Positions 25,600 through 42,806 of a stretch of DNA of 64,000 bases are shown piece after piece. The notes below the pieces were generated by a model. It was not told the DNA's origin and did no database searches. It saw only the letters and a list, made by a program, of their open reading frames with translations. A program made the position numbers and the translations under genes. The DNA is from Sphagnum compactum. Its lineage: Eukaryota > Bryophyta > Sphagnopsida > Sphagnales. Every line of letters begins with the position of its first letter. The first letter of the stretch is position 1. The stretch spans positions 4,216,001 to 4,280,000 of the forward strand of contig OZ234501.1 in NCBI GenBank assembly GCA_965153455.1. The letters are read 5' to 3'.

Positions 25600-26946
25600 T
25601 TTTAACCAGCGGAGGTAGTTGTTGGCAAGGGGAGAAGGCAACTAATTCAAGACGGTTATGAAGACATAACCTACAAACAAGTCAACAACTATGTTATCCA
25701 ACAATCTGTGTTGATGACAAAATGAACTGAAAAGTATGAAAGGCAAAATCAATTATACCTACGTGATGTTGAATCGTGGACCAAGGTTAGAAAATCATCC
25801 TGGGGACAACGTCTTGAGAAGTTGAAAGATTATATTGCATGGATTCATCAACAAGTTCTTGCAAGAAAGCACAGTGGGGGATCTGTGTCTGAAAAAGAAT
25901 ATGACATTGTAGGTATTACATTAACATAACTATTGATATGTAAGACATGCTGGACCAAAAAGAAAATCAAGGATATGACCTAGTGGTCTCTATTTCATTT
26001 GATCCAGTTGCAGGACATGGGCAGTGGTAGGGGCAACAACAATAGTAGGGGAAACAATTGTAATAATAATAATGTTAGTAAGGGTAACAACAATAATGGC
26101 AGCATTGAAGCAATGCAAGGGGAGCAACTATTGCCAATTTCTTTTTTGAAAAAGCTGGCATTTATGGGTTGTCTCAATCTTAACTCAAAGTATGAAGTTT
26201 TGATTAGATTAATATCTAAGTTTTATATTTTCTTACACTCTTATATGTACTTGTGACATTGTAGTTGGATGTAGCTTTGTTGCACAGAGCTACACTGCAA
26301 TGTGGTCATATGGGCGGCATTTTCAAGTGTGTCATGTCGATGAATGGCGAACCATACGTGATTTTTGCATTGCTTGTCGGTTTAAAGAAGAGCCTAATGG
26401 CTCAGAGGTTGATTATGTTGGAATAATTGAGGAGATTTTGGAGGTGGATTTTAGAAGCTTCAAGACCTTACTATTAAATGTGCAATGGGTTCGCAACACC
26501 ACTTGATTGGAAGATTGCTTGTTTTGCTCAATTGATATCTCCAAAATTTTTGGGGATGGCCGTATGAGTGACTAGCCTTTCATATTTCCAAATGAGGTTG
26601 AACAAGTATTTTTTGCAAAAGATAGACTTAACCCCAAAAGAAGTTTTGTTTTGCAAGACAATCCAAAATGCCATATAATCTTTGACAAGCTTTTGAAAGC
26701 TCCTAAAACATGGATTGATGGCAATGAAGTGGTTGGCCTTCTTGCTGGTGATTGAGCCCCCAAATCCCCACCAACCAATGAAGGGCTTGAATGTGTAGAA
26801 GAGGAAGAAGATGTCAATGATGACGCCAAGGATTTGGGAGCTTATTTTGGCACTATGGAAGGACTTACAATCAACAAAAATAGGCATATGGGGATTCTTG
26901 AACTTGGGCTCCATCCAAAGTCTTGTGGGCTATGGTGTGCTCTAGC
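25600..26946 (+). mobile_element. Decayed CACTA (En/Spm)-type transposase remnant with DUF4216-like domain
   Basis: Reading the plus strand through stops recovers the end of a CACTA transposase polyprotein. At 25630-25912 a segment with NNYVIQQ and a WI-QQVL block resembles the linker after DUF4218. At about 26298-26506 the sequence reads SYGRHFQVCHVDEW, then EVDYVGIIEEILEVDF and LLLNVQW, as in DUF4216. In the same frame from 26570 follows PFIFPNEVEQVFFAKD with SFVLQDNPK, the end of that domain. At least three in-frame stops after 26500 (TGA, TAG, TGA) and one near 25723 show it is dead. Terminal inverted repeats were not found, so the limits are approximate. It lies between CESA and the SAP18 fragment. 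Confidence 0.65.
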
Positions 26947-26949
26947 TAG

Positions 26950-28130
26950 TTCTTAGTGGCAGAATTATAGCACCACCATATTGGTTGTTGAGCAAGAAAG
27001 AAAGAAACTTGAAAGAAATTGCTCACATATATGTTGTGTAGTAGCAACAATAGGTGCTTCTCTTCTTGTTTTTGTTTTAAACCTTAACCTATAAGTTAAT
27101 CCACCAACTTTGGAGCTCATATTCATCATGTCTTTGATTCTCTTGTGCCTACACTGATCAATTGCAATTAGGCACTTGTAGCTTTCTAGGTTGATTTGTA
27201 GTAATGGGTGGTTATTTTTTTTGGTTTTTTGTAGCTTTCTTTCTAGGTTGAATATGCATAGTTACGTCATAATTTAGTGAAAAAGGCGTTGTTAGCCACA
27301 TTTAGCCATGTGGAATTTCCCCTCCTTCATATATAGGTTGTGATTAGTACTTCAGCAACATATTTTTAATGTTTGTTGATTAATTAATTAATTAATTATG
27401 ACATTTTCATTTCAATAAATACAATTTTTTCTAACATTCAATATTTTCCTTTACAAAAAAAATTTCTTTGAGAAAAATAATTTCCAAAAATTTCAACATT
27501 TCTGAAAATTTCAAAGCTCCCAAGGTACCATGGTAATAGGGAAATGAAAATTTTCTAAAAATTGCAAAATTACCATGTGAACTTAATGGAAACTTTTATT
27601 TCAAAATTAAAATTTTCCCTTAATCAACTGTTATAAATTTTAAGATATTGGACAAAATGGGCAGCGATTTCATTATTTTGGTTTTTAAGACTCCAAACAA
27701 CCCTGTTGCTTTTTTTATGATCACTACCCCATTGGCACTGAATTGGGACCATAAATCCAAGGTGCACGGTTCAATTCCCTACACCCCTGGTTTTTGTACA
27801 TTAGTAGTCTAGCTAAGCTTGTTCTTCCTACCCCTCCCTTAGTTTTTTTCATTTTTTTAAAGGCTTTGTATTGACACATCTGACGACTCTATGTATGTCA
27901 CCTCATTCACTATGTCAGAACCATTGTTCATCAAGAACTTGTTGAAACAAAGTTGCGTTCTTCACTCTCCTGCCTGTTTTTCTTTGTTTGCTGTTTGTTT
28001 ATTTGTGTGGTGGTGCACACGTGCATTGGTGTGGGGTTTCAAGTTTGGTCGTTGTGTTTTTTTTTGTTGGTTTTAAGAAGTTAAAGATTTTGCTAGCTTG
28101 TTACCGTTTACACACATGATAACAATAGAC
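26950..28130. other. Intergenic DNA, no gene seen
   Basis: AT-rich sequence with only short open frames. A match to the pol III B box (GGTTCAATTCC) lies at 27768-27778, but no tRNA fold could be built around it. The part around 27420-27540 loosely resembles 45230-45350. Confidence 0.5.
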
Positions 28131-28133
28131 ACA

Positions 28134-29052
28134 ATGGCAGGATCGGAAATATAGCGCAAACCTACCAGAACGTTTGTGGCTGCTCCAAGAGGACCTATAG
28201 GACCTCCTTGTATGGCCACGGTTGTGGACTAAGAAAAGGTTATAATACACATGCATTACTACCCCCCCACGCACTCTTGGTACTTAGTGCAGTCTTACTG
28301 TCTTTGTTCAAAGGTGTTGTCATCGATAGTCAAGATCGCTCTAGCCACAAAATAAGATTAGGTTTATTGCCATCTACCAGGGTTGAAGTATTAAGTATCC
28401 AATATAAACAAAAGCTGTGATTAGGTTGTCGTTGCACATTCAAAAATTGTTTTCTTGCAATAGTTGCCATTGAAGTTTATCTTTTTTCTTGAAATTTGAA
28501 ATTCTAGCTCAAGAAGTCCAAATCCACCATGAGAGCGTTGTGAGAGTATTTGCTTCTTTGCAACTTATTTCAATCCATTCTTTTTAAAATTCTATTTTCA
28601 AAGAACCATCACCTATAGCAAGAAAGAAAGTAATACTGAAAGTGATGGATTTTTGTCTTGATTGTGTGAAGTTTTTTTTTTCTCTTGTTGAATTGCAGAT
28701 TTGCCCAATTCTACTTCGAGTCTTTACCAAGGTTTGTTTTATTATTCTACTGCCTCTTTCATTTACAAAGTATCTGTCCATTTTGGCATAATCTTCCCCA
28801 TTGGGCTGTTGTATATCTCCTGCTTCATGTTATTGGTAATTTATCAAATACCTCATTTGTAGACCATAGAAAGGGTTGTTGAACACGACCATGTATTGTA
28901 GATGTTATAGAGTGTAGGGATTTTGACCTATGTCATGTGTGTGATAGATTGGAGGTCACCATATTGTGGAAGACTTACGAGGCAAGGAACCCAAGGATGA
29001 AGTACAGATATATACTTGGTGTGATGCCACCTTGCGAGAGTTGACTGACCTT
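28134..29052 (+). pseudogene. SAP18: SAP18-like fragment (histone deacetylase complex subunit), probably a truncated pseudogene
   Basis: Two exon-like blocks are clear. 28699-28731 encodes ICPILLRVFTK and 28948-29052 encodes IGGHH, then RGKEPKDEVQIYTW and DATLRELTDL. Both have AG before and GT after, and they join in phase. This is the core of plant SAP18, a ubiquitin-fold subunit of SIN3/HDAC and splicing-associated complexes. About two residues are missing between GGHH and RGKEP. A possible N-terminal exon at 28134 reads MAGSEI and then hits TAG before a RKP-PRGPIGPP-like tail that resembles the proline-rich SAP18 N-terminus. I found no exon for the C-terminal half (normally with VYPDKNGR and IGDYLD) in the following 2 kb. 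An active gene with distant exons is possible, but the early stop and missing end favour a relic. Confidence 0.6.
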
Positions 29053-31290
29053 GTAAGCCCTTGATGCTTATTTACATATCTGAAACATTAAGATATACAA
29101 GCTTGTTGCTAGCCTTGAATTAAGGTATAATTGACTATTTTATTAACAATGTCCCTTGAGTGTTAGCCAACATCATCACTAAGTCAAAGTTGTCGTCAGA
29201 GTCTTTTGTGTGGTAAATTCTTCATGTTTGTGACTATGTTTCTTGCGTCCAACCATGTGATGTGAAATGTGAGATGTTGTGTTCCTGATAAAAAAACTTT
29301 GTGAATGAAACGGTGCTTATGACACTAGAGTGTGAAGGTGATACACGTGTGAATGAGGTGACATGGCCTGAACTTACTCATCGTACCTAGTCACTCTTGC
29401 TGAAGTTAAAAAAAGTGGTGATGTCACTAGATTGAAACTAGAGGAGTGCAGAAGGTTCATTAGGTGTCTTCGAAGGGACGGTAATGTGTTGTTTAGGATA
29501 GCTGCTATGATTGTTGCTATAGAAAGTGATGCTACGATTGTTGTTATAGAAAGTGATGTTTAGATATGAAATGCATCCAATCATGCATGTGGTCATTTGG
29601 TTGTCTTGAAATAAATTGTCTCAAGACATAAGCCTTGTGTTTATGGTACTTTTATCTATCTATGTGACTTCTTGACTATTAAACCAAGAAGGCAAAAGAA
29701 CTAGTGGGAAAATGAAATAACGATCTTGTTGCAATAGTTATAGCTTCAAGAAGCATTCTAGTTTCCTTGTTTTCTTTTGCTTGCTTTGGCAAATAGGAGC
29801 TAGATGTTAAGGTTGAATTTGAGCTGTCAAACAGTGATGAAAGTAGTATATTTCATGGAGTTGGTATTTTTATATTTTTCTAGGACAAAGAGTAAGGGGG
29901 TTGACATTGGGTAACCTCTGGAACACCAAGCTACTCACAGCCCTAGGAGGGTAGCAGTTAGTCCTTGGTGGTGGGAATAAAAGGAGGAATAGACCAGTAT
30001 GTTATTCCTTGCAAGCTAGAAGGCATTGTTGTAGGCATCAAACAAGAGCTCAGAGGGAAAACAATTGATTGTAGAAGGTCGAAAGTCAAAGAGGGACTTT
30101 TCAAGGGTCGCACGTGGCAGGCAAAGCCACTAGAGAATAAGCAGGCATGAGGAAGGAGAGACATCGATGGTAGAAAGATCTGCAAACCCCCTTGGCAATA
30201 TTTCGAGGCGTTGAAGGTACTTCAAAATAGGGAAAGTAAATACTCCTAGATACTCTTCCCCTTTTTCATATTGCTCCCTTCCCTATGTCCCATTCCTTAT
30301 TCCTTAGTGGAGATCACTTATAGAAGGGTAGGTTTAGTTGTGGACAATAGACCTTTATCTTTTTTATTCCTAATATGACCTAGAGTTTATTTCTTGCTTG
30401 AGTAGTTGTAGTAAAGTAAGATAAGGAGGGTAGTTCTTTATGTGAAATAATAAGGTGTCAACCTTCTCCCCTGATCTTACCCCTGGAGGAGGAGGGTAAT
30501 GATTGGGGATCACAAACTTTGCCATTAACAAATGTTCATTTTCTTTCAAATACCAACCACTCTTGCCCCCCAAAACCGCTCACTAAATCAATATTCCATG
30601 TGAATAATTAAAAATAACCATACAATCTTTTTTAATACAAAACGTTGAATCTTAAAAAATATAAGAATGCTAGTAGCTTCACTGAACGGGGGCCATTCAT
30701 GGACATCAAGCTGACCTGTTGGGGTGTTTGGTTACCAGGCTCTATTTGGTGGGGGGCATGTGTTACCCTACCTCCTTGAACCATGTATAGAAGTGTAGTG
30801 CACTTTCTTAAGATTTCAGGCCAGGTGTGGCTCATTTCGGGACCTCGTTTCTGTCATCTGAGGGGTTGCAGAATCGACCTCGCAGAGACTGTTAACGAGT
30901 CGAAATGGACAGGTTCAGACAGACACACTGACAGACCAAGTGAATTAAAGAGTTTGGAGGAGTTTTGGGTATTGAAAATCATTTAAAGACCTGATTTTAG
31001 CACTTTTAATTTTGAATTTGGCTTGGGGATGCTTACTTTTAATCACCCTTTTAAAACCCTTGAAAGAAAAGCCACTCTGGCTCCAATGGAATTTGACCTA
31101 TCTTAGTTAAATTAATTAATTAATAATTTGGGAACAACAGTGCTTCCAAATGGATGATCGCCACTTTGGCTACAAACCAAAAAAAAAAAATCCTTAAAAA
31201 AACACTAATCTGGATTCTGAACACGTTCTGACGAATGTTCCTAGCAAGACAATCGTGAGAGCACGAGAACACGAGTTCTCATGTTACAAC
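29053..31290. other. Intergenic DNA between the SAP18 fragment and MAP2, no gene seen
   Basis: Short open frames only, the longest being about 60-75 codons with no recognisable motif. I looked here for the missing SAP18 C-terminal exons without success. From about 31200 base composition becomes GC-richer towards the MAP2 promoter. Confidence 0.5.
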
Positions 31291-31651
31291 TGAGTGGTGC
31301 CCCATATTGATAACGTGCTAACATTGAGTTCCCGACATGGGAACAGGGCTGGTGCCCAATGTTGGTAACGTGATAACAACAGGTTGGTGGCGTGCCCGAG
31401 AGAAGAACCCATCTCCTCCATCGCCAGAGGTCGCAAGCCTTTCGCTCTGTCCCGGGCGCCATCGCTCCGCCTGCCTGCTTGCCTGCCTCGTCGTTGCCTC
31501 GTATCTTCTTCCACCAATCCTAGAACTCGTGTTCATGTAAAAAGATTTTCTTTAAAAAAAATTCTTCAGTAAAAACAGTCCTAGAGCGAGTTTAATATCG
31601 GCTGCGAGAAACGGAACGCGGCAGAAGTAGAAGTTCTTGCAACACTGAGCG

Positions 31652-36261
<4,610 letters not shown>

Positions 36262-37391
36262 GGGTGGTGGGTCCTGTGGATTTTAGAACACCTCCTTTCT
36301 TTCGTTTGTTTACTTGAGAAACTCATGTGTCCTGAGCCAGAAAGACTTAGGAGTTGAAGGTTTGATGTAGACAAGGGCTTGCTTGCCACTCTGGAGGTCA
36401 AAGTCTCTGTCCAGGAAAGAGGTTAACCCATGAGCAGGTTTAACTATGAGAAACATGACTAGTATTTGGTATTAAATAGCTAGAGCAGGTAGATAGTGAG
36501 CTGTGTCCAAACTGTGGCTACAGCCTGGTCAAAGATTTCTGCTGCGTTTTGTCCTTCACTAGGAACCCATAAAAAGTATTTGGTTCTGTTGCTTGGCTAT
36601 GTTTGAAACATGATCTACTTTTCCTGGTTAAATCCCAGTTTGTACATTTGAGACATTGAACCTCCAGCTCCAGACAAGCTGATGAGTTCACTCAGTGTCT
36701 AGGATGCACACAATTCCAGTTTTCGGTTGGTGGGTGGTTTCTGTGCAGATAAATGTTGCTTTCACAACATAGGTATTTGCTCAACAGTGTTCCTGCCTCA
36801 CGTTTCATACATGCTGATAGGAATGTATTTCCCCGTTATGCATTAGATTTCCACTCTTGATTTGAGCATGCAACGGTTCTCAGATTCCAAATGCTGTTGG
36901 GCGTGGCATGATACATATTAGGTTCTTTAGTTTCTGTAACCACATGTTTCATCTAGGCTGCTACTACGGCACATGAAGCAAAACCAGATTTTAGTTGTTG
37001 CTAAGAAGATGATGATGGTAAATGGTTTCAACAGTCCAAAGGATGCAAACTTGACTTTATGTTGTAGATGAAGCTGAAAGGTTTCATACTAACCTGTGTT
37101 TCCAAAACTTGGTTGTCAAATTGTTTTCATCATCTGATCTGTTTGGAGTTTTCTTCTTTTTAACAGGTGATTTACTAGTGGAATAACACTAGTAAATATT
37201 GTGCTAACTAAATGCTGCTGGATTCATTAATGGGCAGAGCCATTATGCAATGAGATGGTTGTTTTCTTTCCATACTTGTGATTCAACTCCAAAGATTTGG
37301 CCGATGGTTCATTAGCTTCTACACAGATTTCCTTTGATTTGGAGTTTCTTTCATGGCTTGCTTGCTTGCTTGCTTGGAGGTAAACAAAATC
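36262..37391. other. MAP2 3' flank
   Basis: This stretch probably includes the MAP2 3' UTR. I see no clear AATAAA close to the stop and no second gene on either strand. Confidence 0.5.
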
Positions 37392-37659
37392 ATGGATATG
37401 AAATTCCAGATAAATTGCAGCCAACCAAAAGATCATAAATTTGCTCATCAGAAGAGAGATGCTCGAGAGCTGTTTTCACAGACTGAAAAACAAGGTAACA
37501 AAATTGATTGAGATGTATTAGTTTTGGATAATGCAAAGTTCTATATTGTATGTATGTTTCTGGTTTGCAGCTGAAGATATATTCTGGAAAGGAAATTACA
37601 CTCAGAAAGCAAAACAGACACCCAACACTAATCACATGCAGGAGGAGGCTCAGGGCTAA
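37392..37659 (+). CDS. Possible two-exon small protein, function unknown
   Basis: An ATG at 37392 opens a frame to 37494. GTAACA then begins a 76-base intron ending TTTGCAG, and the frame continues from 37571 to a TAA at 37657-37659. The product is 63 residues, polar and charged, beginning MDMKFQINC and ending MQEEAQG. An AATAAA follows 38 bases after the stop. I recognise no domain. It could be the last two exons of a longer gene, a small ORF in the MAP2 3' region, or chance. The compatible splice phase plus a polyadenylation signal are the only support. Confidence 0.25.
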
Positions 37660-37697
37660 GGTTCCTTAATGGAACTTCTTTTGTTTCCCAGAAGCGT

Positions 37698-37703
37698 AAT
37701 AAA
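37698..37703 (+). terminator. Candidate polyadenylation signal
   Basis: AATAAA in GCGTAATAAATGG, 38 bases after the small ORF stop. It could also serve a long MAP2 3' UTR. Confidence 0.35.
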
Positions 37704-37709
37704 TGGCCG

Positions 37710-40700
37710 TCAAAGTCATTTCATTGTGATTGAATCCCACCCAACTTTTCTTCTACCAAGTCCCCCTCCCCCCCCCCCCATTCCATCCTCACCCGCATGG
37801 TTGCTCTCCCTGCCAATCTAGATTTGGTTTTATAGGCCTAGTAAAAAAAACACTGGTTTGTATGTGTGTTTTGTGGGCTGATTTGAGATTGTTTTACCAT
37901 GTCTTTTTTGGGGGCTGCTCCTGAGAAAAGATTTCATTGGTGTACAAGCTGCACATGTGCATTGCCCCCCACTTGTGTCCGAATTAAGACTCATAATAAG
38001 GTTAAAAATATGTCATTCAACTTTTGTTAGGAATATCTCAAACTCCAGCCAGCTGAATCTGACAAACTTAAACCGCAGTAATCATTGCTATAAGTGTGCA
38101 GCAGGAGGAGGGCGGCGGCAGCAGCAGCAGGAGGAGGAGGAGGAGGAGGAGCAGGAGGGAGTCAAAATTTTGGTGGAAATGGGCTTCAGACTTTTGTAAA
38201 AGAATTTAAATTCAACAGACAGACATGTTCCATCAAGCTTTGTAAAATTTGTATTCAGCGTTTACATTGCTTAGACCTTTTCTTAGGACCTTTCCAGCTC
38301 TTGGAAGCTCTTAGTTTGGTGCTGATTGGTTGCAGCTTCTGGGTGCAAAGGAATTTGCCACCCAAAAAAAGAAAAAAAATTTCCCAGAGAGAGAGAGAGA
38401 GAGAGAGAGCACTCTCCAAAGCAAGGGTAATGCACAGTCATGTCCAGGTCAAACCCACCCACAAACTCCTCTGTTGAGCAAATGGCTGAATCATGAGCTC
38501 ATGCATGCCCTTTGTGTATTTACTATTTTCACTGAATCTCTCTCTCTATGAATTTAAGTAGCCCCATCATATGGAGGAACAAACCAAAACAGCACTTGTC
38601 CAACAAACTCCAAAAAAAAATGATAATCTTATTGAAGAGATGTAAAGCAGGAAAAGGGTGTGAGTGTAGAGGGGGTTGGATAATGTGTTGGCTTTCAGAC
38701 CCAATAAGAAAACAAAACACCACGGCACCTTGTAAGTTAACAATACTAATAATAGTCCCACCCTTAAGTAAGTAGTTCAGTCATTCATCAAATAGATGTG
38801 TAAGTAGGAATGTTGACTGCTGTTTGTTGGCATGGATTATTATGATGATAAATGCATTGCCCTCATCAAACTTGATGTGTAGCAAGCAATATTGGCTGCT
38901 GCTTTGCTTGTTGCCTTTGATTATGATGCTACCTAAATACAATCAATCCCCCTCCCCCCCCCCCCACACACACACACACAGAGGGTTTAGATTTGTTGAA
39001 CTGCTTTGCCATGTCTAGATGCTACAACTTCCAAGGAGATTCCAGCTTCATCCATTACATGAAAATTGGGTACCTATTCAATTTAAGTGCTTGAAAATAA
39101 TCTCTCTCTCTCTCTCTCTCTCTCTTTGGTGAAGCCAACCTACTTAAAGTGTGGTCAGTGGATTTGGGAATGTGAGGGTGCAAAATTTATGAGAAAGAGA
39201 TGGATGGATCGATCATATGTTTATGGTGCACAAAACATGTGTTGCATAAGAAGATTAAAAATGTCCCCATTTGCAGTAATAGCAAAGTGGTTTGCACCAA
39301 GTCACTTCATTAGGCCCTTGATTGCCATGAAAGAACTAATTGGGAGCACACTCTACCTATCATGGTCATTCTATTCACATATCAAGTGTATGGTGTCTTT
39401 CTTCGCAATGGATTTTTCCATTTGTTTCAATATATATATATATATATTCTTCATATTGTTTCGTGCTCATTTTTTCTGATTCTATTCAACTTCGGTTGGG
39501 CACACACATTTTACTTTACTTCTTACAGTGAAGTGCTCAATACCCACCTCGTAAAAGTTGAGGAAAATTTGCTACAGCAAAGTGCACACTAACAACTTAC
39601 CCACCTCATCAAAAGATGAGGATTTGTGCAAAAGGCTCACTCACTCACTCGCATTTTCTCTAGTGCTTCTCCTCCTCCGTTCCAAAGGAGGAAAAAAACA
39701 GTGTCAGATCTCGGAACTGTTTAGTTGCTAAAAGTACACTAGTGTGTGCCCAGATCCACAGATCTTATTAGCCAGAATGAAAGACTCCATGTCTATAGTA
39801 CAATAGATTCCCGGACCAAAAAACACAAGAAACACCCATAAGAGGGGAAGTTGTGATGCTATGCTTGATTTCAGGTGGGCATGCTACTAAGTAAAATAGC
39901 ACTCTCTCTCTCTCTCTCCAATTCCACCACGTTCCAACAACTGAATCTAATATTGATTAAAAAAAATCTTGGGGTACTCCGTTCCTCAATTTGACTATTG
40001 GCAATCCCCCCTTTGACTAACACCAACCAACACCGAAAGTGTCCAAAGGGATGGCCACAAAACAAAAACAAAACGAGAAGAACCTGAAACAAAGTACTAC
40101 AAAGGACAAGCACTGCACCAAGAGAAAGAAGGTGATCAAAGTACATCCGAATAGAGCGACCACTGAAGAAGAAGAAACGAGATTTTGGATCCAATTGACA
40201 TTTTACTTTTCAAAAAAATTAAAATAAAACAAAAAGGACCCGTGCAATTGGGACCCATAGAATCAATCAAGGAGGTACAAATTACTTACTATTTAAGTTT
40301 CAAGGGAAGGTGAAAAAAATAAAAATTTGGAGGGGTAGGGCAGGGGGAAAAAAAAAAGGGTAATAAAAAAAAAATCACACAAACATAAATGCACTTAAGA
40401 GAAAGATAGTGAACAACCAGTTTTAATTACCACTTAATCAGCTGCCCCCAAATTCCATTTACCCTAAGCAGACAATGTAAGTAAAGCTCTGACATGAAAA
40501 TGAAAAAACTGATGAATCTTTTGTTTGTGCTCTTTCTTTCATTGAGAGAGAGAGGCTATTTTATTTTATTTTATTTTTCTGCTTTTTTTTTTTTGTTGGG
40601 TACAAATTTAATTAAATCACAAGACAACAACAACTCCTGACAACTACTACTACTACTACTGCCACTCAAACAACAGAGCAGTTACACAGAGTTTGAGAGA

Positions 40701-41147
40701 GAGAGAGAGAGAGAGAGAGGATTAAGTAAGTTAAGGCAGAGTTGAATTTTTCTGCTCAACTGCACATTGTGCTTCCCCCTAATTGTCTGCTGATCCCTTG
40801 CTGAAACTTTGATCATAATTATAACAGAATCCCCAGAAATTATAACAGAATTTTATTTATTTATTTATTTATGTTTGGCTCTTCCCCAGACACACACAGA
40901 GTCCCCAAAAGCAGGATGAGGAGGAGGATCTTCTTCCCAACATGTAGAAAATGCAAGTTTGTTTACAGAAGAAAAAGAACACACACACACACACATACAC
41001 ACACACAACTTTTACCTTGTGTGTCTAAACAACTAACTCACTTACCCATTTGCATGTGGCATCATCATCAGAAAGCCACAAATCAAAACATCAAAAATCT
41101 CTCTCATCAACATGAGCAAAGGTTTCAAAGAGTCGGAAATTTACTTC
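37710..41147. other. Microsatellite-rich intergenic DNA, no gene seen
   Basis: The stretch holds GGA-rich sequence (38100-38158), GA (38387-38409), CT (39101-39125 and 39901-39918), TA (39430-39448) and GA (40695-40719) tracts. Open frames such as the 107-codon one on the minus strand at 39871-40194 have no recognisable domain. Confidence 0.5.
40695..40719. repeat. GA dinucleotide microsatellite
   Basis: About 12 GA units in intergenic DNA. Confidence 0.85.
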
Positions 41148-41386
41148 TAGAGTATAATAGCATAAGGGATTTTGGCCCCTATGTAAATGGTCTGTTTTTA
41201 TATGAGGATTTTTGAAAGATGATATATTGGCTTGTGTTGAAACTTGAGATTCGTTATTATAGAGTTCTAATATCTTGAAGGATTTTGGTTTCTTTTTAGA
41301 AGGATTTTTTTGAAGATTAGGTATATTTTTGCATGGTGAAATATTTGAGTTTCCATAATTCTTCTTCTTTTGCCTTGAAATACTTT
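41148..41386 (+). repeat. Dispersed repeat, copy in forward orientation
   Basis: This segment matches the reverse complement of 53786-54028 over about 240 bases at roughly 80 percent identity by eye. Landmark blocks are GGGATTTTGGCCCC, TATTGGCTTGTGTTGAAACT, GAAGGATTTTGGTTTC and GCATGGTGAAATATTTGAGT. A 126-codon minus-strand open frame crosses it but is not shared with the other copy. Confidence 0.85.
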
Positions 41387-41421
41387 TTGATGTAAATGGC
41401 AAGGCCACAATATGACACACC

Positions 41422-41547
41422 CTTTGTTTATTTAGTTTTGCCACAATTTCATGATGGGTTTTTTTATTCATCCTCCTCTTCTACCATGATCCCCCCCCCG
41501 CCCCTAAATCAAGAGTTTGTTTATTTAGTTTTGCCACAATTTCATGA
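41422..41547. repeat. Short direct repeat, two copies
   Basis: TTTGTTTATTTAGTTTTGCC and the following ACAATTTCATGA occur at about 41423 and again at 41516, 93 bases apart. A C-rich run lies between them. Confidence 0.85.
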
Positions 41548-42547
41548 CGAGTTTTTTTTGGCTCCATCATAGTGTGGCTAAATAATCATAAAGGCTTCTT
41601 TGTACTCACTTATCATTTACTTACTCTTATAACTGTGGTGTACAATTGTTCAATAACAACCTTCTATGCATAATAAGGTGATGATAAAAAACAACTTTCC
41701 ACATTATTCACATTTGAACCTACAAACTTAACTAACAAAAAGAAGAGTCTATCAATTCCCCGCGCAATTGGGTATGATTGGGAAACCAATGCTTGGCCAA
41801 GAAATCATAACCAATTCAGGTACCAAATTGATTGTAAAACCTAGAGCTCTAATGCAAATAGGTTATTGGGTTGGGGGGGGGGTGGCTGGGTGGCTGGGTA
41901 GGGGAGGGCAATTGAAAGATGAGAAACCCTAGCACATCCCATGCATGATCCATGTTGGTGAAAAAACCACCTAAAATTGTGATTTTGGCAACAAACAAAA
42001 TCTCTCAGAATTTTCTGAATTCTAAAAATCCCTCTCCAACTTGCAACTTTGCAGGAGAAACAAAAGCCATGAAATGATTCTCTCACATGACCCTTGCCAA
42101 AATGTGATGATTTCCAAGTTCAAGTTTGCACTGAGAACTGCTCACCACCACCCTTTTGAGTAAATTCTCTGTTCAACTAAGAGGCCAAGGGTTGTGGGGA
42201 TGCAGAAGCTGGTAACACCAAACAACCCCCCAAAAATTATAATAAATAAATAAATAAATAAATAAAGAAGGATTATAATTTTTATTTTTTTTAAAAAAAA
42301 CCAATATTATCAGTTACCACCCAATAGGCTAACAAGTTTACAACAACAACAACAGATCTGTAAAATTGCTCAAAAAATCTCTACTGGGATTCGGACCAAA
42401 TCTGACATTAGAAGTGTTTGTGTACCCACTACCTTTTCATTGATGCCCTTATCTGCCTCAGATCTGTAGATTAGTCTCTTGACCCATCTCAGTGTTAGCC
42501 TAGTGTTTGGTACCTGCCAACTGCTGATTAGAACCAAAGCTAGTTAG

Positions 42548-42568
42548 CCCTAAACCCTAAACCCTAAA
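42548..42568. repeat. Interstitial CCCTAAA tract
   Basis: Three units of the plant telomere repeat in CCCTAAA orientation. Confidence 0.9.
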
Positions 42569-42789
42569 AAACTCCCAATTCTTTCTTACACAAACTTGAG
42601 TTAGACTCAGAAGGTTATGGTGGCAGATCTCTCTTGCCCCCCCCAGGACTCCCCTAGGCTACCACCCCCCCCACCCACCCCCCCAAGCTCTTTACTTACT
42701 TACCAATTATTTTTCTGTCTTCAAAGCTTGATGATTTCCCAGATCTCCAAGTGATTCTCTTGCTGCTGTAAGCTACTAAACCTCTTGGG

Positions 42790-42806
42790 GTTAGGGTTAG
42801 GGTTGG
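42790..42806. repeat. Interstitial TTAGGG-like tract
   Basis: Two to three GGTTAG units lead into a run of G. This is the six-base TTAGGG form and has the opposite orientation to the tract 230 bases before it. Confidence 0.75.

Noticed and set aside
27700-27790. tRNA gene or tRNA-derived SINE around a B-box-like GGTTCAATTCC
   Set aside because: No cloverleaf or matching A box at the right distance could be found by eye.
39871-40194. 107-codon minus-strand frame with a hydrophobic stretch
   Set aside because: Translated repeats at the end, no known motif, and no exon partners.
41091-41471. 126-codon open frame on the minus strand
   Set aside because: It overlaps a dispersed repeat whose second copy at 53.8-54.0 kb does not keep the frame.
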